This document shows, one piece after another, positions 1 to 11,985 of a DNA stretch of 64,000 nt. A program made the position numbers and the translations under genes. The DNA comes from Clytia hemisphaerica (Eukaryota; Cnidaria; Hydrozoa; Leptothecata; Clytiidae). Numbering within the stretch: the stretch's first letter is position 1; each line of letters begins with the position of its first letter. The notes under the pieces are model-generated. The model searched no databases. It saw nothing but the letters and a program-made list of their open reading frames with translations, and had not been told where the DNA came from. The stretch lies in assembly GCA_902728285.1 (NCBI GenBank), contig CACVBU010000910.1, positions 1,058,157-1,122,156 of the forward strand, in the 5' to 3' direction.

Positions 1-186
1 ATTCTCTTTTGGGAATTGGGCGAGTGATTAGACTTCAGTAGGACACTTACATTTTGTCTATCATCTTTTGACGTTCTTTTTGGTGCGGTTGGCGTGCTTG
101 ATTGACCATCCTTTTTCGTAAATTGCTGAATAAAAACAAATCAAATTTGAAAAGATATTGGAGAGAAACATATTCATCCTATTCCT

Positions 187-437
187 AAAAGGGGGGGTTG
201 TAGGGGTTTGAAATACCGTTTTCCCGTCAAAATTTTTGCTGAATCCCGGAATCCCGAAGATTGGAAAAATATTGACACCGTCACATTGGCTTGTACAGGG
301 CAAAAATATACCTAAATACCGTCACCGTCTGATTTTAAAATACCGTTTTCCCGTCTCTTTTTTTGTCAAATCCCGTAATACCGTACTAAAAAATGGCCAA
401 TCTCGTCACACCGTAAAAGTACAAACCCCCCCCTAAA
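187..437. repeat. MITE-like element with G-run ends
   Basis: A run of seven G followed by TTGTA on the left is mirrored by TACAAA plus a run of C on the right, giving short terminal inverted repeats. Inside, a phrase close to ATACCGTTTTCCCGTC recurs two to three times. There is no coding potential. I cannot assign a superfamily. Confidence 0.45.
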
Positions 438-1074
438 AACCACTTCAAATTTAAATTTTCCTATTACAATATTCAAGAAACCATGTAAAAGCAAATACCT
501 TTGGGGATTGATGAATTGGTTGAGTGCAATCCTCCTAAGATTATGTAAATAATTGTATTAAAAAAAATCCATGAAAAAATAAAGGTATATTTTATTCTAC
601 CAGTCACGCCGAATTGAATTAGGAAGTATGAATTTATCGGATTCAAATCTTTTTCTTCAGTTAGCATTAATATAACTAAATTAATCTAATGTTTTTACTT
701 CTTAAATTAACTCATCTTAACATTCCAAATGGGAATGTATAGAAAAAATTAGATTTTTACCTTATTTTCCAAGTATAATTGGAAAATTGATCTCTAATTT
801 CCCCCAAAGGGATACACGCATCGGAATTCAATTTAAGAAAGATTAGAAAAAAGAAATAACTTGAAAAGTGGCAGTAAAGTAACATCTTAATGGTATACAA
901 CAGATACAAAACAAAAAATTATGTTAACTAAGCTCATCTAGATGCTATGCCCTTTTAGAGAGAAAACTTGAATCCGATTCCAAATCGCCGTGAGTTCTGC
1001 CAAAGTTGAGTTTTTCAAGTAAATTTTCTGAAAAGGGTGGAAAAGGTAAAATAAAATTTTAAGATGAGAATTCT
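438..1074. other. no gene seen
   Basis: AT-rich sequence with only short spurious reading frames. I see no splice-bounded exon, RNA gene or clear repeat here. Confidence 0.5.
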
Positions 1075-1227
1075 TCCATATAGTACGTACGTTAGAATTT
1101 TCCAAATATTTGACACCCCCTCTCCCCTTGTACGCAGAGAACAATAGAAAAGACGTCATTCAAACAATAGACGTACGCTTTTGCTAAACCCCCCTCTCCC
1201 CCCTTCACTGCGTACGTACTATATGGA
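1075..1227. mobile_element. Short MITE, copy A
   Basis: The ends form an inverted repeat: TCCATATAGTACGTACG on the left and its complement on the right, where the reading is CGTACGTACTATATGGA. A second copy of the same ~153-bp element lies at 57641-57793 and keeps the same internal phrases, such as TTGTACGCAGAGAACAATAG. It is non-coding. The perfect ends and dispersed copies indicate a miniature DNA transposon. Confidence 0.8.
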
Positions 1228-1552
1228 CGGCCCCATGGGGCATGAAAGATTTTCTAGGGGGAATTAGTAATTTTGGAAACAATGCAAAAGATAATGTCGA
1301 ATTATGTTGAAATTCTGACAAATCTTGCACCATATCAAAAAAAATTAAGAGGGGAGAACTTCGTAGCATGTTAAATTTATATCAATTAAAACTTAGCAAA
1401 GTAATAAGTGGCGATTCGCCACTTAGCCAAACTATTAAGTGGCGATTCGCCAGTTAGGAAACTATTAAGTGGCCATTCGCCAGTTAGCCAGTTAGAAAGA
1501 AGTTGAGCATGCGCAATGAAATACCTGAGCATGCGTAAAGAAGCAAATCAGC

Positions 1553-2611
1553 ATGCGTAGAATGGATATTCATCAACAAAAACAATGTGAACAAATTTTC
1601 ATAGATTCCAAGATGGGCAGAAGAGAGGATGAGATCAAACGTATGTTCCTACAAAACTGCTCATATCTGGAGATGTTATGGACGTTAGAGGATAAACAAG
1701 GCATTCAGATAACTATAAGAACCCTTCATCGTACACTTAGAAACCTCGCGGTTTGTATCGAAGAAAAAGAAAAGACACAATAAACATAATATTTGAAACT
1801 GTAGCAAAGGAATTGAGAAGCTCGAAGAAATGTTTGGGTTACCGAATGATGCATACAGTTTTGACAAGCAAAGGTTTGACTGTAAACAGAGAAACTGTTC
1901 GTCTCATATTGAAGCAGCTCGATCCTGAGTGGGTCGAAAATAGAGCACAGCATCGTTTGCACCATCGTTTTTACAGATCTGTTGGTCCAAATTACACATG
2001 GCACTTGGATGGTTACGATAAAATCAAACCATTCGGGTTTCCAATCCACGCCTGTATTGATGGTTACAGCAGAAAAATACTTTGGCTAAGAGTTTCAGAA
2101 ACGCAGCATCTTTTTTACGTAGACTGCATTAAGGAAACAAAATTTGTACCAAGGCTGATTAGAACGGACCGTGGAACTGAAAACGTTAACATTTGTGGAA
2201 TTCAAAGATTTTTTCGAAGGTCGCATAATGATTCATTTGCTGGCCAGAGAAGTTTCCAGTATGGTACTTCAACAGCAAACCAAAGAATAGGAGGCATAGT
2301 GGTCGCAGTTTTTCACATTGGTGGATAGACTTTCTTAAAGATATGATTGATGATGGATTGTATGATCCTAGTTTGAATTATCATTTGCAGTGTGCAAGGT
2401 TTTGTTTTATTGGAGTTATACAGCAAGAGTTACTGTACATGAATTTCGAAAGATTTGGAACACTCATAGAATTCGACATGTGAATAATTCAGAGTGCCTG
2501 GCGGGAAAACAAGATCTTTTATACGACTTATCCGCGTGGTATGGTGGAAGAGACTGTAGGTTTGATATTTTAGGTCAAGATTTAGACTTTTCTATGGACA
2601 GGTTTGGGTAA
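1553..2611 (+). pseudogene. Decayed integrase-type (rve-like DDE) transposase
   Basis: The N-terminal helical region (1553-1770) shifts frame into the catalytic part at 1753-2328. That part contains TWHLDGYDKI (first Asp), ACIDGYSRK, and LIRTDRGTENV (second Asp). The YGTSTANQRI motif follows, where family members have Glu next. Here a one-base shift and a TAG where a Trp codon is expected destroy the third catalytic position. Recognisable C-terminal blocks continue in other frames: HWWIDFLKDM near 2320, then THRIRHVNNSECLAG and LLYDLSAWYGG up to 2570. At least three lesions are present, so it cannot make an active enzyme. It is the presumed mobilising gene of the 1392-6958 element. Confidence 0.75.
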
Positions 2612-3072
2612 AAATAGTCCCAGTAAAGGCTACAAAATTCACAAAATTTGGGTATTTTTCCTCAGTCTAAAACTGGACGAAAGCTTTTACTTTTTCACAC
2701 CTCATCAGCTCTTTTTTTGTCTCTTTCTTCGTGCAAACATACCATCATCACTTTCTGTACCATTATCACTTTCTGTCACAAGAAAAGAGCATAAGGTAAA
2801 TTTTGAAGAAGTATACAAAGTAAAATATGGTATTTTTAGATCCTACCCATTGTATGATTGGGAACAAGAGAATCAAAATACTATTTGTTTTCCTTTGCCT
2901 TCACCACCTATACTTTTTCAATACTTACAATAGTCTATAGTCAATACAATTTATGGACCAATGCAATGATAAAAATAAAAAGATAAAAAGAGGAAAACTG
3001 ATATTGGTAACTATTATCATGTGATTGTTTTTAACCTTGATCAAAAATAAATTCATCAATTTGTAATCCCAA

Positions 3073-6000
3073 CTACCCAAAAGAAGATGCACTCTTACCT
3101 TCTTCATCACTAACACTACTGAAGGTAAATTTATCAATCTTCTTTTTTCGCGAGCATAGATAGACTCTTGGTTTTGTTAGGTTATTACTGTCAATGTATT
3201 GTTTCACAGTTTGGCTACAATTATCTGGTTCAGCTATAATATCGCATTTGTAATTAGCAAGAATGAATTTCATCATTGATGCTAATCCATGTTTACTATC
3301 TGCATGTTCAAAAAATAATTCGATTGCCTTGTCCATGACTTGTTTCAGTGTGTCATCATCCCGAAACCTTGGGTCTCTAGTACCTCCTCCTCCTTTTCCT
3401 CTAACCTGGCGATATTTCGATGTTTTTGGGTTGAAATGCATCCATCCTAGCAAGATCTTTTTCATTCCCTTAGATCTTTTATCTCTAACTCCATTAGTTC
3501 GATCTGTCCTTGAGTTTTTGAGTGATAATGACAGGTCTTTTTTCACATTCTCCTTGTCACTTGGAAGGCAAAATCCTTTAAGGCAAATCAAATGGCCTAT
3601 CTCTACGAGACCTAAACTTTGTAAATGTTCTTCACTTGAAAGCCATACTGCAGATTTGTCCATCTACAAAAAGAGAATAAATATTTTATGTAATAGCTGT
3701 AGAAAAGCCCAAACAAAGACCTACACTAGAAAAATTTCACTGAAAAAAATATAAGCATTTTTTTGGGGAACATGCTCAGTTATTATTAGGAACATTTTAA
3801 ACTCGAGCTCAAATTATGCTTATGATATGCTTATTTTTCCGAAGTTTGATTTTACTTAAAATTCTTTATAGTACTGTAACGACCTTTTGATAGAAAAACC
3901 CGGGTGAGAAACCTAGCATGGGACGCTATGCACTGGGTCAAATGTTGCATCAGTTTATTTTTCTGAATTTCATAAAAACGTAAAAAAATCAAAGACGCAC
4001 CACAAAACCAAAGTTCATCATGCTTATGATATGCTTATTTTTTGGTAAAAATCAGGTCTCGGTATGCTTATGAAAAAACTTGTAGCATTATACTTAAAAG
4101 ATTCTTAACTTTTTCAATTTTTAATTTTTAATTTCAAGTTTGAAAGATTTCAGGGGGATTTTTTGAATGCTTCAATCAGACATGTTAACTGGGTGTGCTA
4201 ACACACTTTGCAATAATTAATAAATCAAAAAACATCTCCAGATATTCACCCAAGAAAAAGTGTAAATTCCATGCTAACCCAAGCACTTTGGCTGCCTCAA
4301 AGGCTTACAACCACCTAGGCTGTAAAATCAAAATCTTTGAAATATGATGTATTCATCCAAGAAACAAAGTACTTAATTTCATCTAAATCTGATCACTTTT
4401 GACTCCTTTTGAAGTTTTCAGGTTACCCAAAGTTTATACACAAACAGACCGATAGACACAGACATTCTCATGTTCTAGCTCTACTGAAGTTGAGAAAAGT
4501 TCTAAAAAAATATGCAAATGCATTGAAACAAGACTTACTTTGTTACTTCTAAAATTTGGCACAACATAGTGAGGCACATTCCTGGATGATAGGAAGTCAC
4601 ATACCTATAAATTAAAATATATATAAGATAACTTTTCATACAAATTATGCTCTTCTAGAAAGAATTTATGGGGTGGTGGAGGGTATTTTGTTAATGTTTC
4701 TGTCTGTAATAAACATTTTATGGATTGAATATCAATTAAAGTCAATAATCAATGTTCACAATGCAAATCCATTGCTAATCACCGTCTATCGATTGATAGT
4801 CCATACAAATCCATAGAAAATCAATCGGTAATCACAGGCATTAAGAACTTATGGTATGTAAACGTCAATGTAGCTTTTAACCCTATCATCTACCAGGGGG
4901 CACTTTGGCTGTATTCTCCACTGCAGTTTTAAACCACTTAACCTAACTTAAAATATATAAAAATTTTCGACTCCCTACAAATTCATCCTAAAAATTATTC
5001 TTAAAAAATTTTATTTTTTTTTCATATCAGCTACAGTGGCTGATTGAATTGATATCGATTTGAGGCTGAAAAAATTGTGGGTGTCAATTATTTACTTTAA
5101 TTGATATTTAATTTATCAATTAATTATTGATTAGTTATCAATTTTAATCAATGATCGATTTTATCGATTACAACCATCTGGTATGTAGACCAGACCAGTT
5201 TATTCCAGGCAGCCAAATTGAGTGGTGGCCAAATTCTGAAAATGGAAAAACATGCATAAAACCTCCACTGGTGGTCCAAATGACCTTCATTTTGTACAGT
5301 AATTCAGTAACTGACTCAGACTGACTGATTGACCGTATCCATTAAAATATAAGACCATTTTTGATGATCATGTGGTAAATTTTTCAGGGGACACCAATAG
5401 CTGTTTTCGTGTTTTCTGTTCAAACCAGGTCAAACTTTGTCGAACTGTGATGTTTCACTAATAAATCAAAAAGGGATTTTAAAAATATTTTAAAAATTAT
5501 TTGTTGTCACACTTGAAATGAAAAACTCTGATGGAACTACCAATCCAATACTCACAATTTTTGTGAATTTCTTAAATCTTTTTAGAACCTGGATCTTATA
5601 TCCCAGTCCAGTTTAATCAAACAATTCAATTAACAAATTAAATGAACTTAATTGAACCTAATCGAACAACAAACGTTTTGGAAAATCACAAAAATAATGA
5701 GTATTCAATTAGTTGGATTACAGCTCCACAAAATTCAACAACAAGCAATGTTTGACAAATTATGTCAATCAAACCTTATTACATTTCTATTGTATTCATA
5801 CGACCCTGACGACGCATCCGACAGTCGGGTGTTGGAACCTCCATTGTCGGGTGCAAAATGTTCTAAATTTCCCAAAACACCAGACAAACGGCACCCGACA
5901 ACGTCTTTAGGGCTTATGGAGTAAGAAGTTCAACAGCAAAATAAGAGACTTTGCTTTGGTACTTCAGAAACTTTGTCAAAAGTTGATACCGTCAGGTTGC

Positions 6001-6735
6001 CTAATCTTGACCACCCCTAATGCCCTATCTAATCCTGACCCCCCCCCTCTAAAACAAACACTTTACCCAAACTTTGGTTTAATAATTCTTTCTTTATGAC
6101 AGCATGAGGGGAAACAAAATGTGTAATAGAGTTTGTAAAATTTGTTATCGTTTGTCTACATCTGTATGACGTGTTTTGACTACTTTTCTGCTAATTCCAT
6201 GAAATTACCAATATTTCTACTTTGTATCCATTCCTTTGGTTTGTTTTTATGTTATTTATATTGGATTGGCTCAGATTAGTCTGTTTCATTTCAAAACTGC
6301 TATAACTTTTTGAAAGTTTGATTGGCACTAACTCATAGGAAAAGGAGAAAGCTTCAAGGTGTTTAAAAACTTGTAGAAATATCTTTAAAAATACAACTGT
6401 CGGGTGCAAAAAAGTCTAACTTCAGCACCCGACACGAGCACCGGACTGTCGGGTGCGTCGGCAGGGTCACCCCTTACGTAGCAAAACCCCCTTCAATGGC
6501 AACCCCCTCTTTAAGAAATTGGAAGCAAAAAGACAACCGCCTCACTTACGAAAATCCAAGAAGAGGCTAGAAACTATGCTAATCAAAATTATCATAGTGA
6601 GTGAAATTCAACTACAATACCAAATGGTGGGTTTTTTGCAATCAGATGCAGGACCAGAAAACCTGAGGACACCCTTAAAGAATTGTGTAGAAAAATTACC
6701 TCCTTAACACCGTCAGCACTTTCTTCGTCAGACAT
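3073..6735 (-). CDS. Accessory protein of integrase-type transposon (three exons)
   Basis: Exons on the minus strand are 6735-6700, 4604-4539 and 3663-3073. All junctions are canonical GT-AG and phase 0. The joined product starts MSDEESADGVKE, continues VCDFLSSRNVPHYVV and then MDKSAVWLSSEEHLQSLGL. This reads like a short SAM-like helical domain (FL..RNVP, LT/LS.E.L..LGL). A C-terminal block then has ILLGWMHFNP, KYRQVRGKGGGGTR and a long tail. From memory, GWLH...VR..GGGTR proteins commonly accompany integrase-type transposons in fish and cnidarians; their role is unknown. A strong donor (GAAG|GTAAGAG) near 3101 could allow one more exon, so the C-terminus is uncertain. It is convergent with the dead integrase gene and looks intact. 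Confidence 0.6.
3664..5801. other. Introns of the accessory gene; no other gene seen
   Basis: Apart from the 66-base exon at 4539-4604 this is AT-rich intron sequence. At 3770-3840 and 4020-4070 there are ATGCTTATGATATGCTTAT phrases related to the repeat family that ends the window (63629-64000). Around 4740-5170 are runs of TCAATTAAT-like low complexity. Confidence 0.5.
5802..6469. mobile_element. Nested MITE with GACCCTG ends
   Basis: Both ends read GACCCTG(A/C)CGACGCA and continue with CCGACAGTC(G/C)GGTG as an inverted repeat of about 32 bp. Further CACCCGACA motifs lie inside both ends. The ~670-bp interior is non-coding. It sits in the first intron of the accessory gene, so it inserted after the larger transposon. 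Confidence 0.8.
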
Positions 6736-7112
6736 TCTTCTTTACCAAACCTGCAGACCGGCAGACCATGGATCAGAACCGCACTACTTCTTCCGATCTC
6801 CACGTGCAGCCCAGTCAAAAATATTCTGAAAATTCAAATGTTTTGATTTTCTTTTTGCATCCGCCGTGCATGCGTGGTTGGCTAAAAATTTCGCTAACTC
6901 GCGTTCGCCACTTAATGTTTTGGCTAAGTGGCGAATCGCTACTTAACAATTTGCTAACTTAATAACTTACTAAGTGGCGATTAAACTTTCATTAAAAAAC
7001 ACGTCTAAAATGTCATATATGGGTCATATATGGGCCTCATTTCTATCTATACACTTTTTAATAATTAATAATAACAATTATAAGTATAAGAGACAGTTTT
7101 ATTATTTATTAA

Positions 7113-9202
7113 AGGAATAGTGTATTGCTACGCAAATCAAAATATTACGGTCACGTGTCTGGAATTTGATTGGTCGAGCGCGATAAAAGTTTACAATTTG
7201 ATTGGTCGAACGGGATTTCCACTTTCGTTTTCGTAATCTAAACAAACCGAAAAATACTTTGCGACATAAAAAAGTTGGGAGGGGAATGAAAAATCTTTCG
7301 TGTAATTTCTTCTGTCTTGTATCATACTTATGAAGGAAATTTTCTGTTTTGCTATGCCAAATTTGATTCACAAATGTAAATACTACACAAGAGTTTTTCT
7401 ATACACAAAGAGATTGTGAGATGAGAAGATATAAACAGCTCTTTTTTGTTTTCCTGTGTTCTTTGTGTTTCATCAAGAGCAGATGAACAAAATAACAAAT
7501 AGTAAATAATGCATAAAACATTTTTTGAAAAAAATAGCATCACATTACAAAATTCCTGTATATACATTTGGATTTTGAAAACTATATAAGTATTTACAAA
7601 TTCTTTATGGCTTCACTTTTATCAAGAGTGATGCAAAAGTATTTGAATAATAATATGACCTCCTCTTTGAAGTTGCCCTCCAAAATATTTCTTTCCATTC
7701 AAAAAGAAATTCTCAATTAAAGCACCCTCAGAAATTTTCACACAGTAGGACTTCATAGGGATAAAAGTTGCCTAGAAAATAAAATTTTATCAAAACTGTT
7801 GGTGAAAAAATACTTCCTTTTTTTAGCAGAAAATGTTTTGATATCTTAAAATTTTATCATTGTACAACACCAGTCACAATATTCCACATTCACTCAAGTT
7901 AACAACGTAAATAAAATGTAAACAGTTCTTCTTACAGCAGCATATCCATACCACTGTAAAAAATGCAGCTATGCCCATCCATAACGAAACAAACTGGTAC
8001 ATGAAAAATATGTTCAACTGTTCCCAAATCATATCATGTACGAGGACTTTCTAAAAGGATGCAGAGATATGTAGCTTCAGAGTGGAACCATGCCAGAAGC
8101 AAAGGAAGACAAAGTCCCTTGATCGATGGTTTGATCTTAATTTTCAATGATAGCCACAGGATTTTAAATTTAATCAAATCAATGTGTCCTACTGCTACTT
8201 CCTCAACATTATTTCATAAAATTCCAAATCAGTACAATATGATGCTCAGAACCAGAGTTTTTCGTTCATCGTAGAGTTACTTTTCACTTCATTTTATTTG
8301 GTTCGTGCAAAATCTCATGATACAGTGCTTTTATCGAGAAAATAATATCCGCGTTCCATGATTCTATCGAAGTATTCTGAAGTTATGTAGACTACAGTCT
8401 CCAGAGTTGATTTTTCAAGTCATTGGATGAACAAAAATGTCCCATATTTTGAAGTACGAACCATGAAAATCTTCTTTGAACAAGACTTTCTTGTCTTGAT
8501 GAGTTTCATTCACTTCTCAGATCCATATATGCACACTTTCGAGAGATGAACAAGTCTTTCTTGTCTTGTTGATGAGTTTCATTTCACTTCTCAGATCCAT
8601 ATGCACACTTTCGAGAGAAAATAGAAATCTCTTTCTCCTCTTGAGTGTTCAAAATTACATTGTTATTTAACTGAAAGCAAGAGAAGAGATAGTTCTGTAT
8701 AAATTGGTTAGCAAAAGAATTCAATCTTGATATTAAATATCTTCTTGTATCTTCAGCATCATAGAAAAATAAACATTGAAACTTTGCACAAAGATAGTTG
8801 AATAAAAACACTTTATGATTTTGGTGCTTTACCTATTTGCTTGACACTTAAAAGTTTCACATTAAAAATTATATCCAGCTGATTCTCGAGCATCACTGAA
8901 AAATATGCTTTGAAACTTTCCATAATGATAGTTCAATAATAATATGACCTATTTCAGTTAATATTAACACTGCTAAGCCACAAAATGATCAATAAAGATC
9001 TGGTAAACATTACAGTTTTTCTCAATAAAAATTTTCCAGTCGCCATTTTCTTCTAGCTCGTTTTTTGAGCAAGACTAGAATCTCGTTCGGTTTTCTCGCG
9101 CCCTTGACGGGAAATACTCACTCGGGTAGTTTTACTTTTTGCGGGAAAAACATGAGCGAGTTTCTTTGCTGTCGAATTCAACTGTAACAATACACTATTC
9201 CT
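7113..9202. mobile_element. TTAA-flanked non-autonomous transposon (~2.1 kb)
   Basis: The element begins AGGAATAGTGTATTG and ends with the exact complement, CAATACACTATTCCT. Each end is flanked by TTAA (7109-7112 and 9203-9206). TTAA target duplication is established for piggyBac and Kolobok elements. The AGG...CCT ends match two shorter TTAA elements at 26190-26396 and 32064-32349. The interior holds only short frames (for example 8059-8274) with no transposase motifs, so it is non-autonomous. Confidence 0.75.
8478..8610. repeat. Two-copy tandem duplication (~68 bp)
   Basis: A unit containing GAACAAG(A)CTTTCTTGTCTTG, then GATGAGTTTCATT and TCTCAGATCCATAT, and ending CACACTTTCGAGAGA occurs twice in direct succession. 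It lies inside the 7113-9202 element. Confidence 0.7.
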
Positions 9203-9206
9203 TTAA

Positions 9207-9959
9207 GAATTAGTATGAAAAGACGCGTTTCTAGTGTAATGTAAAATATATACTGTAAATAAATTTTACTATGTTTATTAGTTTACTCTCTTATTTCCAT
9301 TCTTTGTTTAAATTCATAACTAATGAAACTATCAACTAATGAAAGCTTTTAAAACATAACAAATAAAGAAGGAATGCGATCAAAAGAGCACTTTTTGTAA
9401 CCCTTACTCTCTGAGAACCCAATATTTTATACAGACCGGTCAATATTTCACCTAAAATGCTCACCTTCTGCATAACTACTGGTAAAAAATTTCAAGTCAT
9501 AGCATTTTCCAATCTTGAGATACAAAAATTTAGGACGAATTTAGGCAAAAAAGTCAAATTTGGGCCGGTCTGTAAAATACATGCCTATGGCAGGTGGGCA
9601 AAATTGACCCTGTGCCCCTTATATGTATGTCAAATGGAGTTCCCGTACAAAATATGGAAGTGAAAAAAAGTTAGAGGGGGGTCCTAATTTTGGAGGTGTC
9701 AAAAAATGATGATGTCATCAGGTGGCAATGACGAAATTTTGACAGAAGGTGTTAATCCATGATTTAGCCACACTGCCCAAATTTCATGAAAAAATCTTAA
9801 GTGTATCAAAAATTATTAAAAATCTTAGGCTAGGGGGATGATCCCCGAAGATGCACGAAGGGTTAATGATTGAAAACCTTTGTCATGCCAAATAACTCAA
9901 CGCAAGAAAAACTCATTAAATACTAAGGTATAACATAAATAAAACAACTTAAGAACATC
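9207..9959. other. No gene seen; possible decayed MITE
   Basis: GTAACCCTT near 9398 and AAGGGTTAA near 9858 are a weak inverted pair reminiscent of piggyBac ends (TTAACCC...GGGTTAA). The left TTAA is not intact. Otherwise only short frames. Confidence 0.3.
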
Positions 9960-10523
9960 TTAGTACAGAGCCCTGATAACAAATAACAAAATAACAAATA
10001 ACAAATAACAATAACAGAATAAGGCTTCATCAAAGGCTATCATCCTATGCAAGAACTGATTTGCCATCTCTCTGTTTCTTTTATCAAAGTTTGAGAAATA
10101 TAAGGCGAAAAAAAAAAATTTTGGTCCATCACCCAAGTTCACAGAAGGGCCATGTTGTCATTGACCGACCTTCCAATAAACACTTGTACTAACAATATAT
10201 CCCCCATCCATGTAGTTTGCAGCGATATCTGCAAAGGTCTTTGGCATTCTTTCAACAGGTATGTTGTTTTTTGCCACAACAATCTTTATTGCATTTTGGT
10301 CATACACATCATCTGGTTCCCTTACACAGGTCATTCTTTCTTCCATAGGCTTGACTCCAAACTTATGATACCCGTTTATCGTGGCATAGAAAGACAGGAA
10401 AGGTTTTATGAGCAGTTTGTTCTCTTTTCGATAAAAGTTGTGTTTGACTACATCTTTCAGGTCACATTCCTTCATCACCTTAGACACCAAACAGCGAACT
10501 CTTTTAGTTGAAAATTCCGCCAT
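9960..10523 (-). pseudogene. HIRAN-domain protein, single nonsense mutation
   Basis: From ATG at 10523 the frame encodes an N-terminal helix (STKRVRCLVSKVMKE) and a HIRAN-type core. The core contains INGYHKFGVKPMEER, CVREPDDVYDQNAIKIVVA and RMPKTFADIAANYMDGG. HIRAN folds bind DNA ends or replication-fork structures in HLTF/Rad5 proteins; a stand-alone protein of unknown role is inferred here. The frame hits TGA at 10158-10160 and then continues without a shift through GDGPKFFFFALYFSN to 9960. The intact paralogue at 49584-50099 has Trp at the matching place (EEWHH), so TGG to TGA is the likely lesion. The extreme C-terminus differs from the paralogue and ends in a hydrophobic low-complexity run. 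Confidence 0.75.
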
Positions 10524-11824
10524 GTCGATCACCACTTTTTTTTCCACTGACCTGTTCGAATCAATTTTTGAAAATGATTGAGTTTTATTTGAAAAAAGGA
10601 AAAATAAGGAGTTTATTGCACACGACACCCAAATTACATTATATATAACTCACATGTTTTTTTTTATTTCCCGTGCTATTTTTGGGGTCCACCTTTTCTT
10701 CAGCCAGCAATCGGCGCCAAAATTTCCTCGGCGCCGTTCCCAACTTATTGAAGAAAAGCCGCCATTTTTTGTTCTTAACTAGGAGTATTTTCGGGGCGGA
10801 ACATCTTTAATGATATTTACACCACCCGCCCATAAAACTTTCCAAATTTTTGCACAGATATCTGCTGTTCGTTGACTTATAGCTGGAAAATGCGACAAAT
10901 CTTCAATGGTTGGTTAGGAACAAATTTTATTCCAAGGTAAGTATTTGTTAAATCGAAAAATTTGTTCCTATCTAGGCGGTTAATCCTGACTGACTGTAGT
11001 AAAAAACCCAGACAGCTCTTTTCTCTGCAGAAAATTTTTTTAACTGGCCAAAATATATTAAAAATACCCTAATCCAAGGTCAGAATTACAAATTTTCACT
11101 GTACTCTACTTTCACATATTATGCAGTCAGCACCACCAAGCCCAGAAAGCTTCTTTTTAAATTTCAAATCTTTCATGGTGTCCATAATAGTGTGACACAC
11201 GTCATATGAATTTCCCTTTTCATCAGTGATTGGAATAATTTAAGCTTCCAGATGATCTCGCGCTTCATTAGTTCAGGGAATAAAATTATCAAAGCTTAGT
11301 ACCTTAATTACCACCTGTTGTTATTCGGACGGGTTTTAGCTTGAGCCGAGATATTGGATAATGTAGTAACTTAGTCAGAAAATCGTAATCTTTCAATAAC
11401 TTCAATGATATAGAACATAGAAAGTGAATTTAAAACATAAACAAGTTAGATAAGATATTGAAATGCTAAAATATTACTGAAATTTTATTAAATGACGCTT
11501 TTTTGAATAATTTGTAACAGAATTGATAATATCAGTATATTAACGGTTCTTTTGGCTGAAAAAGGCTGTTAACTTAGTCCCAATGTTATTTTTAGAATTG
11601 ATTAATATTGCATGAGTTCAGGAGTTGTTTTTTATGAGTGTCATAATCTGGATAACTTAATAACAGTAGTCAAAGAAAAACCGAAACTTCAACTTAATAA
11701 TACTATCAAAGTGATGAGTTTTCCTTTAAACATTAAACCTTTTATTTCTAATGGCGTCCAGTCATGGTTAATCCAGCTTCAGATAACCATTGATAATCTT
11801 CCATATTTAATTTTAAGTCGTTTC
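10524..11824. other. No gene seen
   Basis: A small foldback at about 10693-10757 pairs CTTTTCTTCAG with TTGAAGAAAAG around GGCGCC motifs. The remainder is AT-rich with no convincing exon. Because it lies immediately upstream of the HIRAN pseudogene, the promoter of that gene would be in this stretch. Confidence 0.4.
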
Positions 11825-11985
11825 CTATAGGGACTTCAGGGAAAAGAACATGATTGTATGTAATTTTTGTTGGTCAATAAGTTTATACTGAATGAAACGT
11901 CTTCGAAAACTTTCAAATGATTTTTTGAGGTATTGACAAACCATATAATCCGTATCTGCTGGAATGTAATGGTCACTTTCATCAG

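Larger units (their letters stand above)
1392..6958. mobile_element. Two-gene DNA transposon with integrase-type gene
   Basis: The left end (1392-1450) and right end (about 6900-6958) are imperfect inverted repeats of ~60 bp. Both centre on AAGTGGCGATTCGCC and GCCACTTAGCCAAA units. Between them lie two convergent genes: a decayed integrase-type DDE gene on + (1553-2611) and a three-exon gene on - (6735 to 3073). Two genes facing each other inside one inverted-repeat pair supports a single autonomous-type element whose transposase has died. A smaller MITE is nested at 5802-6469. I could not define a target-site duplication. The integrase resembles the rve/IS3-IS481 type found in many aquatic animals; I cannot name a standard superfamily. 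Confidence 0.65.

Noticed and set aside
2604..2933. 109-codon frame after the dead integrase
   Set aside because: No motif, poly-Phe/Ser-rich low complexity, no splice context; treated as chance.
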